Assembly: GCA_037179385.1 (NCBI GenBank)
Contig: CM074200.1
Span: forward strand, 36,459,884 to 36,523,883
DNA length: 64,000 nucleotides
Source of the DNA: Holothuria scabra
Lineage: Eukaryota > Echinodermata > Holothuroidea > Aspidochirotida > Holothuriidae
Reading direction: 5' to 3'
Shown here piece after piece: positions 63,244-64,000 of this stretch (within the stretch, counting starts at the first letter, position 1; every line of letters starts with the position of its first letter). The notes beneath the pieces are model-generated. The model did no database searches. It had not been told where the DNA came from and was given only the letters and a program-made list of their open reading frames with translations. Made by a program: the position numbers and the translations under genes.

Positions 63244-63522
63244 GATTCCTTGCCGCTGAAATACCTTTTTCTTTCAAATTGACAATGCTTATTAGATTTG
63301 TCTTTACAGGTATCCTCAAAATACATTTGACCTCTACCAAAACATAGGCTTCTTCCTCTCAGCATCACAAATCTATATACTAAATATGAAAAGTGTCGTC
63401 GAACATTCCTACCATGAGATATCGTGTTTACAAGCAAGAGTCACAAACACACATACATACACACACAACGTCGCATGACATCACCATCATATAAATTCCT
63501 TGCCTGCTTACGGCAAGGAATC
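63244..63522. mobile_element. Single-unit relative with perfect 12-bp inverted ends
   Basis: Left GATTCCTTGCCG and right CGGCAAGGAATC are perfect inverted repeats. The interior carries one degenerate unit of the 62200-62985 type and a CA tract, so the multi-unit blocks are probably internally amplified versions of this element. Upstream 'agccaaaaggcttagt' is shared with 62200, so the true left border may be further out. Confidence 0.65.
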
Positions 63523-64000
63523 AATAAGTTAGCAGTAAAGCTTTTTATTTCAAAATGAAAGTAAAAAAAGAAAGTTTCTAACGATAAACCTGGGCATTTT
63601 ATTTTCAGAGTTGCATTTTATGCCATGGGGCGTGAAAAAAAAAACAGAGAAGAATTTTATTTTACAATGAAATAAATTCCTTAAAGTTGTTTCCGTTACA
63701 ATAAAACCACGATAGCATTTATCATCAAGTTCTCGGTATTCTTGATCCCATAATTCAACAAAAATGATTTCGTTTAATCTATTTACTGTTTCTATAAGAA
63801 AACCGAATCCTTAACCGTAACAAAGAGTAAAACAGACACACGACAGTGAAAACAGACAATCAAGAAATTCTTCTTGAACAGTGCATATCCGTCGAAGCAG
63901 TAATATGAAAAACCAAAGACTATAAGGAGGTACAGAGAGCGGATTTTTTTCGACCTTGCTTAACATATATATACATATATATATACATATATACATACAT
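63523..64000. other. Window end: AT-rich, TA/CATA microsatellite
   Basis: No gene recognised. The last 40 bases are an imperfect (TA)n/(CATA)n tract. Confidence 0.6.

Overview
This is a stretch of animal nuclear DNA, AT-rich and intron-rich. It holds GT-AG spliced genes with small exons in large introns, tRNA-derived SINEs, LINEs, several DNA-transposon families and microsatellites. Runs built on AGGCCTA and dispersed TGACCTTTGACCT blocks are what I associate with marine invertebrates such as echinoderms. The deuterostome-invertebrate placement is a guess; the animal origin is secure because two animal gene families can be read exon by exon.

Left (1-11.2 kb): the 3' half of a tetraspanin gene on the + strand. 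The exon coding the CCG part of the large extracellular loop is at 783-941. The loop end and start of TM4 are at 2071-2154. After an 8 kb intron, the last exon (10206-10568) gives the end of TM4 and a long cytoplasmic tail with a PPxY motif. The 5' exons lie upstream of the window.

11.2-15.3 kb: intergenic DNA between two convergent genes, with a TA microsatellite running into a tRNA-like sequence.

15.3-47.1 kb: a meiotic HORMA-domain gene (HORMAD1/Hop1 type) on the - strand. I could rebuild it as 18 coding exons with consistent reading phases, giving 591 codons plus stop. Two exons are microexons (21 bp and 11 bp). The protein has a HORMA domain, an acidic linker, a complete PHD finger with a winged-helix domain behind it, and a basic C-terminus resembling the HORMAD closure motif. 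Its introns hold SINEs, a hAT-like element with another element nested in it (40.9-43.9 kb), and a 5 kb PIF/Harbinger element (33.9-38.8 kb). The Harbinger element still carries an intact-looking two-exon MYB/SANT-like gene but only a frameshifted scrap of transposase.

47.6-55.9 kb: a LINE-rich block upstream of the HORMAD gene. A CR1/Jockey-like LINE on + keeps endonuclease and reverse transcriptase (FADD) but has one in-frame stop and two frameshifts. Its 5' part lies in a 1.395 kb near-identical tandem duplication. Its 3' end is split by a 2.5 kb DNA transposon, itself carrying a second copy of the element nested at 41.5 kb.

56-64 kb: no convincing gene. It holds dispersed repeats, including elements built from about 155-bp units. 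Each unit pairs nuclear-receptor half-sites (DR1 plus DR4) with a forkhead-like TGTTTAC. A related block lies in HORMAD intron 1 (45.4-46.6 kb).
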